Assembly: GCF_014639875.1 (NCBI RefSeq) | Contig: NZ_BMGD01000002.1 | Coordinates: 186,001 to 250,000, forward strand | Length of the DNA stretch: 64,000 bases | Source: Blastomonas aquatica | GTDB taxonomy: Bacteria; Pseudomonadota; Alphaproteobacteria; Sphingomonadales; Sphingomonadaceae | Direction: 5' to 3' | In this document: piece after piece, positions 24,150 through 32,956 of the stretch | Layout: every line of letters begins with the position of its first letter | Numbering within the stretch: the stretch's first letter is position 1 | Notes under the pieces: model-generated | Seen by the model: the letters and a program-made list of their open reading frames with translations, nothing else | Database searches by the model: none | What the model was told of the DNA's origin: nothing | Position numbers and translations under genes: made by a program

Positions 24150-26527
24150 GTGCCGCTGGCTCCCGTGCGCCCGTTGATGAGGCGGCCCAGCAGGGCGGCC
24201 CGGTCATAGCGATAGATGGTGTCGGCATCCTGGCCGCCGCTCGAAAGCGTATCGCGCAGACGGATGATCTCGCCGCGTAGGCTGGGAGGCGTATCGGCGG
24301 CGTCGCCGACGATGATGCTGATCGCCGCATCGATATCCTGGCCGCCATGGGTTCCGGCGAACACCGGACGGTAGCCTGCAGCCGATACAAGAGGCGCCAG
24401 GATGTTGCGGGTCCACGGATCGTCGGTGCCGATCAGGCAACAGGCAGGGCGCTCTGCGGACGGCGCAGGGCCGATCATGTGGCTGAACACCCAGTGCGGA
24501 TCGATCACCTCGATCTGTTCGTCGTCCAGCAGCGCGATTCCTCCGACTAGCCCGGGTTGGCTCGCCGGTTCGACCTTGGCGGGAAGCCGGACGATGTCGA
24601 TCACGTCGTCGACGGCATACAGCACATGGCGTGTGCCATCGCTCAGGTGCAGCAGCTTGGCGTGGCCCGATTGCGGAAGCTGGTCGAGCCCGAACACCGG
24701 GCGGCTCTCGCCATCGATGCTCAGCCTGACCTGACCGCCAGCGAGCGCCAGCCGTACAGCTTCGACATCCTCGACCCGCTCGACCGCGGTCAGCGTTATC
24801 AGCCGCAACATGCCTGCGGCCTCGCGGAACATCAGCGCAGATCCGCCATCGATTTCGGCAGCGTCCGGCCCGTCGCCCTGCATTGCTTCTTCGACGCGGG
24901 CGAATTCGTTGAGTTGCGCGCGGTTGGCAAGGCCCAAAGGATCGAGCAGCAGCATCGGGCGTCCGTTGTCGGGCAGCGTGGTGCCGGCATAAAGGCCATC
25001 GGCCATGATCACCGGTGCGCCCGGGCGAACGACCAGCTCTTCATGATCGATCACCGCCTCGACCGCGAGCGCATAGCGCAGCTCGGACGAGGCGTTGACG
25101 GTGATGATCGTGCGGTGACGCGCCGCAGGCTCCGCCGTGGGTTCGAGCCCCAGCAGCGTTTCGAGCGCGACATGCGGCAGGCACTCGCCGCGGATATAGG
25201 CAAGGTCGCGGCCGCCAACCTGCTGGATGCGCACCTGATCGTTGTTGTCGAACAGGATCTCGCGGATTGCCGAGCGCGGCATGGCAAATTCCTGGCCGCC
25301 GGCGCGCACCGTCAGGCACGGGATGATCGTCAGCGTCAGCGGCACCCGGAGGATGACGCGAAGCCCCTTGCCGGGGTGGTTTTCCAGATCGATCGATCCG
25401 CCGATCCGTTCGATGTTCGACCGGACGACATCCATGCCAACGCCACGGCCTGAAATCGCGGTGACCTGGTCCGCGGTCGACAGGCCGGGCGCGAAGATCA
25501 GTTCGAGCCGGGCGCGTTCGGATAGCGCGTGGATCTCGGATGCGGTGCGGACCTTGGCAGCCTGTGCGCGCGCCACGAGCTTGTCGACATCGATGCCGCG
25601 GCCATCATCGGCGATTTCGATCAGGATCTGGTTGCCCGATTGGCGCGCGGAAATGCTCAACCGTCCGGCGGATGGCTTTCCGGCCAGGCTGCGCGCGACG
25701 GGCGATTCAAGACCATGGTCGATCGCATTGCGGATGATATGGGTCAACGGATCGCGGATCATCTCGATCATCTCGCGATCAAGTTCGACATCGCTTCCCG
25801 AGGTGCGCAGATCGACCTGTTTGCCCAAGTCGGCGCACAGATCGCGCACCAGCCGGGGCAGGGGGGAGAAGATACGCTCGATCCGCTGCATCCGGGTCTG
25901 GCCGATGGCATCGCGCATATCGGCAATGCATGACGAGAGACGGTCGAAGGCGTTTTCGAGAACCGGGCCGTTTTGGTCGTCGCGCAGGCAGCGCGCCACC
26001 TCGTTGCGCGCCAGCACCATGTCCGACACACCGTTCATCAGATGATCGATCAGGTCGAGCGGTACACGGATCGAGCGGATCGCGGCCTGGCGACGTGCGG
26101 CAGAGCCGGTGTCGTTGGCAGGGTTGGTTGCGACATGCGCAGCAGGTCCCGCGGTGTTTGCCCTGCGGTCGAGCGCGGCGATCAGATCGGCATCCGATCC
26201 ATCGGGAAGCGGTTCACCCGATTCCATCACCACGATCAACTCGCCGATCCGGTCGATGATGCCGAGCACGGCATCGACCAGCGCGGCAGATGCCTCGCGC
26301 TTGCCATCGCGGACCTGGGCCAGCACGTCTTCGGCGGCGTGGCTCAGCCGCTCGAAACGTGGGAGGTTGAGGAAGCCGCAGCTGCCTTTGACGGTGTGGA
26401 CAAAGCGAAAGATGTTGTCGAGCAGGGCTGTGTCGTGCGGGTTCTGTTCCCACAGCACAAGCTCGCTGGCCAGCGCGTCCAGCGTCTCACGGGTTTCAGC
26501 GATAAATTCCTGTATCAGGTCGTCCAT
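24146..26527 (-). CDS. cheA: chemotaxis histidine kinase CheA with extra domains
   Basis: A 793-residue kinase. The HPT domain has FVHTVKGSCGF with phospho-His H44. After a short linker (no obvious P2 CheY-binding domain) come the dimer helices and HATPase (IRNAIDHGLESP, DDGRGID, GRGVGMDVV). Two CheW-like domains follow (~390-540 and ~560-680). The last ~100 residues (ACCLIGTDDPWTRNILAPLV then SAAGYRPVF...) look like a receiver fold in which the expected phospho-Asp strand reads AISIIVGDAAD, so phosphorylation there is doubtful. ATG 26527 places the HPT at the N-terminus. Confidence 0.93.
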   Translation of the reverse strand: MDDLIQEFIAETRETLDALASELVLWEQNPHDTALLDNIFRFVHTVKGSCGFLNLPRFERLSHAAEDVLAQVRDGKREASAALVDAVLGIIDRIGELIVVMESGEPLPDGSDADLIAALDRRANTAGPAAHVATNPANDTGSAARRQAAIRSIRVPLDLIDHLMNGVSDMVLARNEVARCLRDDQNGPVLENAFDRLSSCIADMRDAIGQTRMQRIERIFSPLPRLVRDLCADLGKQVDLRTSGSDVELDREMIEMIRDPLTHIIRNAIDHGLESPVARSLAGKPSAGRLSISARQSGNQILIEIADDGRGIDVDKLVARAQAAKVRTASEIHALSERARLELIFAPGLSTADQVTAISGRGVGMDVVRSNIERIGGSIDLENHPGKGLRVILRVPLTLTIIPCLTVRAGGQEFAMPRSAIREILFDNNDQVRIQQVGGRDLAYIRGECLPHVALETLLGLEPTAEPAARHRTIITVNASSELRYALAVEAVIDHEELVVRPGAPVIMADGLYAGTTLPDNGRPMLLLDPLGLANRAQLNEFARVEEAMQGDGPDAAEIDGGSALMFREAAGMLRLITLTAVERVEDVEAVRLALAGGQVRLSIDGESRPVFGLDQLPQSGHAKLLHLSDGTRHVLYAVDDVIDIVRLPAKVEPASQPGLVGGIALLDDEQIEVIDPHWVFSHMIGPAPSAERPACCLIGTDDPWTRNILAPLVSAAGYRPVFAGTHGGQDIDAAISIIVGDAADTPPSLRGEIIRLRDTLSSGGQDADTIYRYDRAALLGRLINGRTGASGT

Positions 26528-26612
26528 ATCCACCGTCCGCAAGCGCTTGGGCTACGGTGTGCGCTGCCTATGGTTAAGATCAGGTTGCCAAGACAAGACT
26601 TTCAGGACGGGA

Positions 26613-27263
26613 TCAAACCCGCAGCATGGCCCCGATGACCAGCGATTCAGGCGTGGCGGCAAGCTGGATATCGCCGCCAGAGCGGCGTGCGATCTGCTGG
26701 ATCATATGAGCAGGTGCGGTGCGCGGGCTCAGTGCAGCCTGGCCCGGGTCGCCCGAAAGCGCAGCTGCGACCGCCGGGTCGATCACCACCTTGGGGCCGG
26801 TTGCGTTGACCGCGATCTCGCAGGTTCCGGCATTTTCCTCGGCCGCGATGATCAGCTGTCCGCCGCGCACCAGCCCATCAAGGCCGATCAGCGCGAGGTT
26901 GAGCAAGACCTTGACCGCAGGCTTGGCGAGCAGATGGGACGTCACATGCCATTGCAGCTCGACCCGGGGCTTGTCCGCCACCAGCCCCTCGATCAGCATC
27001 CGGGGCTCGTTGACATCGACCTTGTCGCCAAACCCACCCGCAGCACCAAAGGCCAGGCGGAAGAACTTGAGCTTGTTGGCAGAGGCGCGGGCGCTGTCGG
27101 TCAGCAACTCGATGCAGCGGGCGCGCATCTCCGGATCGGTCTCGTCGGCGAGCAGCTCGAGCCCGTTGTTCATCGCCCCGATCGGGCTCAGCAGATCGTG
27201 GCACAGCCGCGAACACATCAGGCTGGCAAGGTCGATTTCAGACAGGTCTGCAGAGCTGGACAT
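26613..27263 (-). CDS. chpT: ChpT-type histidine phosphotransferase
   Basis: A 216-residue protein with the phospho-His helix SRLCHDLLSPIGAMNNGLEL and a degenerate ATPase-like C-terminal domain, as in Caulobacter ChpT, which passes phosphate from CckA to CtrA and CpdR. The start at 27263 is taken because the longer frame to 27359 adds low-similarity sequence. It lies 85 bases upstream of cheA on the same strand, linking cell-cycle phosphorelay and chemotaxis genes. Domain match is strong; pathway role is from the family. Confidence 0.88.
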   Translation of the reverse strand: MSSSADLSEIDLASLMCSRLCHDLLSPIGAMNNGLELLADETDPEMRARCIELLTDSARASANKLKFFRLAFGAAGGFGDKVDVNEPRMLIEGLVADKPRVELQWHVTSHLLAKPAVKVLLNLALIGLDGLVRGGQLIIAAEENAGTCEIAVNATGPKVVIDPAVAAALSGDPGQAALSPRTAPAHMIQQIARRSGGDIQLAATPESLVIGAMLRV

Positions 27264-27406
27264 GGGCTGGGTTTGCCTTCGTGGCGATGAACAGGAAAAG
27301 GGCACGTCGACCGGCTGGCCTCGCCTATCGGATGTGGCGAAAATGTCGCACCGGTTCAAGCCTTAATGCGGCAGATCGATCGCCGCACGCCAGCCGGTGC
27401 GCCAGA

Positions 27407-27814
27407 TCAGGTGGCCAGATGAAGCGCAACCGGATCGAACCTGTCGAGCAGCACGCCTTGGGCCACAGCGCGCCAGGCTGTGATGATGTCGCCTGCGATG
27501 ATCAGCCACAGTCGGTCATCGGCAGCAGCATCGGCAGCATCGCGCGGCGAGGGTTCGGCGCGGCCGTTGGGGTGCGAATGATAATGGCCGATTAACCGGT
27601 CGCCGCCCTGTCGCATCGCCCGCTCGGCGGCGATCAGCGCTCCGGGCTCAATCTCGAACGCGCGCGATGGATCCTGCGAGACGTTTGGGGTGGGCGCGAT
27701 GCGGTGCACTGCGGCGTCATCGCCGAACAGCAGTCCGCAGCACTCGTGCGGATGCGCAGCGCGCGCTGCCGCCAGCAACTGCGCATGGAGCGCGCTTGAA
27801 AGCGAAACCTGCAT
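27407..27814 (-). CDS. JAMM/MPN metalloprotease-like protein
   Basis: A 135-residue Mov34/MPN domain protein with E24 in HPHECCGLL and the JAMM zinc motif HSHPNGRAEPSPRD (H79, H81, D92). Bacterial members cleave isopeptide or thiocarboxylate-adjacent bonds, for example in sulfur-carrier processing. ATG 27814 gives the full domain; the frame extends upstream but only antisense to the neighbouring pseudouridine synthase. It is divergent from that gene, 16 bases away. Confidence 0.88.
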   Translation of the reverse strand: MQVSLSSALHAQLLAAARAAHPHECCGLLFGDDAAVHRIAPTPNVSQDPSRAFEIEPGALIAAERAMRQGGDRLIGHYHSHPNGRAEPSPRDAADAAADDRLWLIIAGDIITAWRAVAQGVLLDRFDPVALHLAT

Positions 27815-27830
27815 CGGCCACAGCATAGCG

Positions 27831-28802
27831 ATGAACCCTGTGCAATCCAACCTGCCTGCATCCGAGCCCCTTAGCGGCACGATCCCTGAAAGCGTCGCAG
27901 GCCAGCGGCTCGATGCGGGGCTGGCGGTGATCGAGCCGACGCTGTCGCGCGAGCGGATCAAGGCGCTGATCCTGCAAGGCGCGGTGATGATCGACGGCAA
28001 GGCTGCAGCGCGTCCATCGGTCAAGCTGACGCCGGGCGAGCGCTATGCCATTGCGGTGCCAGAAGCGCTGCCGCTCGATGCGCAGACGCAGGATATCGCG
28101 CTGGCGGTCGTCTATGAGGACGCGCATCTGCTGGTGATCGACAAGCCCGCCGGGCTGGTGGTGCACCCAGCAGCGGGGCACGCCGACGGCACTTTGGTCA
28201 ACGCGTTGCTGCACCATTGCGCAGGGCAATTGTCAGGGATCGGCGGGGTGGCGCGGCCGGGGATCGTTCACCGGATCGACAAGGATACCTCGGGGCTGCT
28301 GGTGGTTGCCAAGACCGATGCGGCGCATCTGGGTCTGGCTGCGCAGTTTGCCGCGCACACGATCAACCGGCGATACGTCGCGGTCGTGCAGGGGCGACCC
28401 AGCACCGCCGACGGCACAGTGACCGGCAATATCGGTCGCAGCGACCACGACCGCAAGAAGATGGCGCTGGTTGGCGAAGGGCGCGGCAAGCATGCCGTCA
28501 CCCATTACACCACCGAGGAGCGCTTGAGCGGTGCGACCCGGGTCGAGTGTCGGCTGGAGACCGGGCGAACCCATCAGGTGCGGGTGCATATGGCGAGCAT
28601 CGGGCATGCGCTGCTGGGCGATCCGCTTTATTCCAAGCCGCCAAAGGGGTTGCGAGACCTGCTGAAAGCCGCGGATTTCCGCCGTCAGGCATTGCACGCG
28701 CAGCGGCTGGGCTTTATACATCCGGTGACTGGATCTGAATGCGACTTTTTTAGTCCGATTCCGGCCGACATGGCGGAACTTTTGACTATAATAAGGGTTT
28801 AG
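27831..28802 (+). CDS. RluA family pseudouridine synthase (RluC/RluD type)
   Basis: A 323-residue enzyme with an N-terminal S4 RNA-binding domain (RLDAGLAVIEPTLSRERIKA) and the catalytic domain containing VIDKPAGLVVHP and GIVHRIDKDTSGLLVVAKT, where Asp is the catalytic nucleophile. It converts uridines to pseudouridine in 23S rRNA, RluD-like by motif. Leu of HRLDKDT is Ile here, a mild change. The C-terminal coding end carries possible promoter bases for rpoH. Confidence 0.92.
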   Translation: MNPVQSNLPASEPLSGTIPESVAGQRLDAGLAVIEPTLSRERIKALILQGAVMIDGKAAARPSVKLTPGERYAIAVPEALPLDAQTQDIALAVVYEDAHLLVIDKPAGLVVHPAAGHADGTLVNALLHHCAGQLSGIGGVARPGIVHRIDKDTSGLLVVAKTDAAHLGLAAQFAAHTINRRYVAVVQGRPSTADGTVTGNIGRSDHDRKKMALVGEGRGKHAVTHYTTEERLSGATRVECRLETGRTHQVRVHMASIGHALLGDPLYSKPPKGLRDLLKAADFRRQALHAQRLGFIHPVTGSECDFFSPIPADMAELLTIIRV

Positions 28803-28877
28803 GTTGCAAGTCGAAATGCGATCCCCATGATGGGTGCTCCTTCGAGGCCCGAAATCGGATCGGCAGAAAGGGAATAC

Positions 28878-29783
28878 ATGAGCGCGACCAGAAGTGTCCC
28901 GGCAACCATCCCCGCCCTTGGCGGAGAGGCTAGCCTGAACCGTTACCTCACCGAAATCCGCAAGTACCCGCTGCTCAAACCCGAGCAGGAATACATGCTG
29001 GCCAAGCGCTATCAGGAACATCAGGATTCTGAGGCGGCTGCCCAGCTCGTCACCTCGCACCTGCGTCTCGTCGCCAAGATAGCGATGGGCTATCGCGGTT
29101 ATGGCCTTCCGGTGAGCGAACTGATCTCCGAAGGCAATATCGGCCTGATGCAGGGCGTGAAGAAATTCGAGCCCGATCGCGGCTTCCGCTTGGCTACCTA
29201 TGCGATGTGGTGGATCAAGGCATCGATCCAGGAATACATCCTGCGCAGCTGGAGCCTCGTCAAGATGGGCACCACCGCGGCGCAGAAGAAGCTGTTCTTC
29301 AACCTTCGCCGGATGAAGAACAACCTGCGCGCGTTCGAGGACGGCGATCTGCATCCCGATGACGTGAAGACGATCGCGACCAAGCTGGGCGTGTCCGAGA
29401 CCGAAGTCGTCAACATGAACCGCCGGATGGCGATGGGCGGCGATGCGTCGCTCAACGTCTCGATGCGCGAGGATGGTGACGGTCAGTGGATGGATTGGCT
29501 GACCGACGATGCGCCTTTGCAGGACGTCGCCGTCGCCGATGCGCAGGAAGCCTCGATGCGCCACGAAATGCTGGGTGAGGCGCTGCAGGCGCTGAACGAG
29601 CGCGAGCGGCATATCCTCAACGAGCGGCGTCTGGTCGATGACCCCAAGACGCTCGAGGAACTGAGCCAGGTCTACAACGTCAGCCGCGAACGCGTGCGCC
29701 AGATCGAGGTGCGCGCATTCGAAAAGCTGCAAAAGGCGATGCACCGGCTTGTCACCGACAAGCAGATGGCGCTGGTGGGCTGA
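28878..29783 (+). CDS. rpoH: RNA polymerase sigma factor sigma-32
   Basis: A 301-residue heat-shock sigma factor. Region 2 shows VTSHLRLVAKIAMGYRGYGL, EGNIGLMQGVKKFEPDRGFR and YAMWWIKASIQEYILRSWSL; the RpoH-box region reads MGTTAAQKKLFFNLRRMKN; region 4 ends with LEELSQVYNVSRERVRQIEV. ATG 28878 with AAGGGA is chosen over 28827. The gene has its own intergenic leader and a stem-loop about 65 bases after the stop. A second rpoH copy elsewhere, common in sphingomonads, cannot be excluded. Confidence 0.96.
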   Translation: MSATRSVPATIPALGGEASLNRYLTEIRKYPLLKPEQEYMLAKRYQEHQDSEAAAQLVTSHLRLVAKIAMGYRGYGLPVSELISEGNIGLMQGVKKFEPDRGFRLATYAMWWIKASIQEYILRSWSLVKMGTTAAQKKLFFNLRRMKNNLRAFEDGDLHPDDVKTIATKLGVSETEVVNMNRRMAMGGDASLNVSMREDGDGQWMDWLTDDAPLQDVAVADAQEASMRHEMLGEALQALNERERHILNERRLVDDPKTLEELSQVYNVSRERVRQIEVRAFEKLQKAMHRLVTDKQMALVG

Positions 29784-29848
29784 TACGATGATACCGGGAG
29801 CAATCGTTCCCACAGACCTTGATTCCCCCGGGTCGCACCAGTGGAAAG

Positions 29849-29875
29849 AAGCGGGATGGCGATGCCGTCCCGCTT
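29849..29875 (+). terminator. stem-loop, probable terminator of rpoH
   Basis: AAGCGGGATGGC gat GCCGTCCCGCTT forms a stable hairpin 66 bases after the rpoH stop. It lacks a strong T tract, so intrinsic termination is only likely. Confidence 0.55.
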
Positions 29876-29992
29876 CAACCCTATCTGGTCTGCGCAAATG
29901 GACTCGGGGCGTCATCCAGAGCGCGATAAAGCGCATGCCAGCTTCACAAAACCATCTTCCCCTTTGGTCTCCTACGCATTAAGCGGGCCGCC

Positions 29993-30388
29993 ATGGGACT
30001 TTTGGGAAAAATCTTCACCTGGTGGGACGGCGCGACCGTCGACACGCTTTTGTTCAGCTCGTTGAACGGCGAGAAAGTCGGCGAGGACCATCAGGGCAAT
30101 ACCTATTTCCGCTCCAAGCCCAAAAAGGGCCGGAAGGAACGCCGCTGGGTGCTGTACAACGGTGCCAATGATGCGAGCCGGGTGCCGTCAGAATGGCACG
30201 GCTGGCTGCACAACAGCTATGATGCAATTCCCGAGAGCCATCTGCCGCCGCCGCGAATCTGGGAAAAGGACTATGTTCCCAACCTGACCGGAACCACCGG
30301 CGCATACCGCCCCGCAGGCTCGCTCGAGCGTGGCGGTGTTCGCGCTGCCGCTACCGGCGACTATGAAGCGTGGACTCCCGAGGCGTGA
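29993..30388 (+). CDS. NADH:ubiquinone oxidoreductase subunit NDUFA12 family protein
   Basis: A 131-residue protein matching the NDUFA12/B17.2 accessory subunit found in alphaproteobacterial complex I: FTWWDGATVDTLLFSSLNGE, GNTYFRSKP, RRWVLYNGANDASRVPSEWH, GWLH. It associates with the peripheral arm on the cytoplasmic side. The start has a plausible SD. Its stop overlaps the GTG start of the DUF2155 gene by 4 bases, a gene pair commonly seen in this class. Confidence 0.95.
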   Translation: MGLLGKIFTWWDGATVDTLLFSSLNGEKVGEDHQGNTYFRSKPKKGRKERRWVLYNGANDASRVPSEWHGWLHNSYDAIPESHLPPPRIWEKDYVPNLTGTTGAYRPAGSLERGGVRAAATGDYEAWTPEA

Positions 30389-31068
30389 CGCGCGGGCGAA
30401 TCATCGCCATCATCATTCTGATTGCCGTGCTCCTGGGGGCAGGGGTGTATGGCTGGACCCAATTCGGTGATCGCCTGATGCAAGGCGGCGAGCCCGAGGT
30501 GCAGCCCAAAGTTGCCGCAAGAGCGCCCTTGCGCCCGCCGGTCCAGCTCGTTGCCGGTGAAGCGACCCCGATGGCCGAACGCGTGGCCACGATCTCGTTC
30601 CTCAACAAGCGCAACGGCGAGACCCGCGATCTCGAAATGAAACCGGGCGAATCGCGGCGGATTGGCGATGCTATCGTTCGCCTGTCGGCCTGCGAGCGCA
30701 CCGCGCCGTGGGAGCCGGTACCTGAAACCGGCGCCTTTGTTCAACTGCTGGTCCAGCACCGTGAGACCCGGTCGTCCGATCCAGTCTGGAAGCGGGTGTT
30801 CTCGGGCTGGGTTTTCAAGGAATCACCTTCGCTCAACGTTGTCGAGCACCCGATCTACGATGTCTGGGTCAAGAACTGCGCAATGGAGTATCCGGGCGAG
30901 GAGGCTCCGGCCGAGGGCGCTGGTGCCCCGGCGGGCGGGCCGACCGCATCGCCACCTGCCAATGCAGCAAATCCCGCGACCAACCCCGAATCGGCTCCGG
31001 CACCTGCGCCGGCCCCAACCCCGGCCCCAGGCCCAACCCCAGCGACCCCCTCTACCGACACCGAATAA
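30385..31068 (+). CDS. DUF2155 domain-containing protein with Pro/Ala-rich tail
   Basis: A 227-residue protein. GTG 30385 overlaps the previous stop (GTGA) and gives a compact single membrane anchor MTRGRIIAIIILIAVLLGAG; GTG 30370 is an alternative. The DUF2155 domain (~60-170) contains ISFLNKRNGETRDLEMKPGE, WVFKESPSLNVVEHPIYDVW and VKNC. The last ~60 residues are Pro/Ala repeats (PAPAPAPTPAPGPTPATP). These ~210 bases are also the antisense 3' part of aat. Confidence 0.9.
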   Translation: MTRGRIIAIIILIAVLLGAGVYGWTQFGDRLMQGGEPEVQPKVAARAPLRPPVQLVAGEATPMAERVATISFLNKRNGETRDLEMKPGESRRIGDAIVRLSACERTAPWEPVPETGAFVQLLVQHRETRSSDPVWKRVFSGWVFKESPSLNVVEHPIYDVWVKNCAMEYPGEEAPAEGAGAPAGGPTASPPANAANPATNPESAPAPAPAPTPAPGPTPATPSTDTE

Positions 31069-31715
31069 ATTCCTGGCATGACCGGGTGCGGGCGTTGCAC
31101 TCGCGGCGGGGCGAACGGCGAATCGCGGATCGCATCGGTGAGCAACGCCATGTACTGCGCCTGCGGAATTTCCTGCGCCCCCAGCGACGCGAGATGCGGG
31201 GTAATGAACTGGCAGTCGAGCAGGCTCATCCCGCCCTTGCGCATCGCGGCAACCAGCCAGGCGAGCGCGACCTTGCTGGCATCGGTGGCGCGGCTGAACA
31301 TGCTCTCACCGCAAAACGCGCGCCCGATCTCGACCCCATAAAGCCCGCCGACCAGCGTATCATCAAGCCAGCATTCGATGCTGTGCGCGCGCCCCTGGCG
31401 GTTGAGTGCAATGAAACTCGCCTCGATCGTGCGGTTGATCCAGGTCTGCTCGCGCCCATCGGCCGATTCCGCGCACATCGCGATGACCTGGGCAAAGGCG
31501 CGGTTGCAGGTGACGGTAAAACGGTCCGACCGGATCACCTTTTTCAGCGACTTGGACAGGTGGAAATTGTCGAGCGGCAGGATCGCGCGCATTTCGGGCT
31601 CGACCCAGAAAACGTCGATGTCGTCGCGCGCGTCAGCCATCGGAAAGATACCGATGGCATATGCGCGCATCAGCATTGTCAGGTCGATCGTTACCGGGCC
31701 GGGGGTGCCGTGCAT
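30855..31715 (-). CDS. aat: leucyl/phenylalanyl-tRNA-protein transferase with antisense extension
   Basis: Aat adds Leu or Phe to N-terminal Lys/Arg of proteins for N-end-rule decay by ClpS/ClpAP. The domain is complete: YAIGIFPMADARDDIDVFWV, HLSKSLKKVIRS, EQTWINRTIEASFIALNRQG, ECWLDDTLVGGLYGVEIGRA, FCGESMFSR, LDCQFITPHLASLGAQEI. It normally ends near residue 215-230, but here the frame goes on to 286 through SVSVEGVAGVGPGAGVGAGA and more Gly/Ala, which is the complement of the DUF2155 tail. The two genes overlap by 214 bases tail to tail. Confidence 0.93.
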   Translation of the reverse strand: MHGTPGPVTIDLTMLMRAYAIGIFPMADARDDIDVFWVEPEMRAILPLDNFHLSKSLKKVIRSDRFTVTCNRAFAQVIAMCAESADGREQTWINRTIEASFIALNRQGRAHSIECWLDDTLVGGLYGVEIGRAFCGESMFSRATDASKVALAWLVAAMRKGGMSLLDCQFITPHLASLGAQEIPQAQYMALLTDAIRDSPFAPPRVQRPHPVMPGIYSVSVEGVAGVGPGAGVGAGAGAGADSGLVAGFAALAGGDAVGPPAGAPAPSAGASSPGYSIAQFLTQTS

Positions 31716-31828
31716 TCCTTCAATCTAGGCGCTCGGAGCCCAAGATCAATCACGGATACCGCGCAGGGCTTTGCGATTGCCCGGCAATCAGCTAGAGCGC
31801 GACACCAAATACATCAGGAGTAACCCGC

Positions 31829-32956
31829 ATGCGTGCCGAAGGGCAGGCCCATATCGATACCATCAACGCCGCTTTGGCGCTGGTCCGCAAGTTTCTGGAT
31901 TGGGAACGCGCGCTTCGTCGTCTCGACGAACTCAATGCGCGCGTCGAGGATCCGACACTGTGGAACGACCCCAAGGCCGCCGAAGAGGTGATGCGCGAAC
32001 GGCGCAGGCTGGAACAGGCGATCGGCACGGTCAACGAGATCGGCGCGGAGATGGCCGATGCGATCGAGTTCGTCGAGTTGGGCGAGGCCGAGGGCGACGA
32101 CGACACCATCGCCGAGGGGCTGGGCAGCCTCAAGGCGTTGGCCGAGCGGGCCGAACGCGACAAGGTGCAGGCGCTGCTCGCGGGCGAGGCCGACAGCTAC
32201 GATACCTATCTGGAAGTCCACGCCGGCGCTGGCGGCACCGAAAGCCAGGACTGGGCCGAGATGCTGCAGCGGATGTATTCGCGCTGGGCCGAACGGCGCG
32301 GCTACAAGGTCGAGCTCGTCGATTATCACTCGGGCGAGCAGGCTGGTATCAAGTCCGCGACGTTGCTGATCAAGGGCGAGAACGCCTATGGCTTTGCCAA
32401 GACCGAAAGCGGCGTTCACCGACTGGTGCGGATTTCGCCCTATGACAGTTCGGCGCGGCGGCACACCAGCTTCTCGAGCGTCTGGGTATACCCGGTGATC
32501 GACGATAATATCGATATCGAGATCAAGGAAAGCGATCTCAAGATCGATACCTATCGCGCATCGGGCGCGGGCGGACAGCACGTCAACACCACCGATTCGG
32601 CGGTGCGCATCACGCATATTCCCACCGGGATCATCGCCGCCAGCCAGAACGACCGCTCGCAGCACAAGAACCGCGCCACCGCGATGAACATGCTCAAAGC
32701 GCGGATGTACGAGGCCGAATTGCAGAAGCGCGAGCTAGAGGCTTCGGGCGAATATGCCGCCAAGACCGATATCGGCTGGGGCCACCAGATCCGATCCTAT
32801 GTTCTGCAGCCCTATCAGCTGGTGAAGGACCTGCGCACGGGGGTGACCTCGACCGCGCCGGGCGATGTGCTCGATGGCGCGCTCGATCCGTTCATGGCAG
32901 CGGCGCTGTCGCAGAAGGTCACCGGCGAGAAGGTGGACGTCGAAGATGTCGACTGA
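31829..32956 (+). CDS. prfB: peptide chain release factor 2
   Basis: RF2 (375 residues) terminates at UGA and UAA. The catalytic loop GAGGQHVNTTDSAVRITHIP is intact. At the codon-recognition SPF position the sequence is RISPYDSSARRHTSFSSVWV, so Phe is replaced by Tyr. No in-frame TGA or frameshift stem is needed: the N-terminus MRAEGQAHIDTINAALALVR runs straight through, unlike E. coli prfB. The methyltransferase gene begins inside its last codons. Confidence 0.95.
   Translation: MRAEGQAHIDTINAALALVRKFLDWERALRRLDELNARVEDPTLWNDPKAAEEVMRERRRLEQAIGTVNEIGAEMADAIEFVELGEAEGDDDTIAEGLGSLKALAERAERDKVQALLAGEADSYDTYLEVHAGAGGTESQDWAEMLQRMYSRWAERRGYKVELVDYHSGEQAGIKSATLLIKGENAYGFAKTESGVHRLVRISPYDSSARRHTSFSSVWVYPVIDDNIDIEIKESDLKIDTYRASGAGGQHVNTTDSAVRITHIPTGIIAASQNDRSQHKNRATAMNMLKARMYEAELQKRELEASGEYAAKTDIGWGHQIRSYVLQPYQLVKDLRTGVTSTAPGDVLDGALDPFMAAALSQKVTGEKVDVEDVD

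Noticed and set aside
31166-31829. Programmed frameshift in prfB
   Set aside because: The N-terminal frame is continuous with no TGA and no upstream Shine-Dalgarno-like stimulator.
32865-32946. Upstream start of the methyltransferase lipoprotein
   Set aside because: The extension is antisense-style Arg/Ser sequence inside prfB; ATG 32946 gives a clean lipobox.
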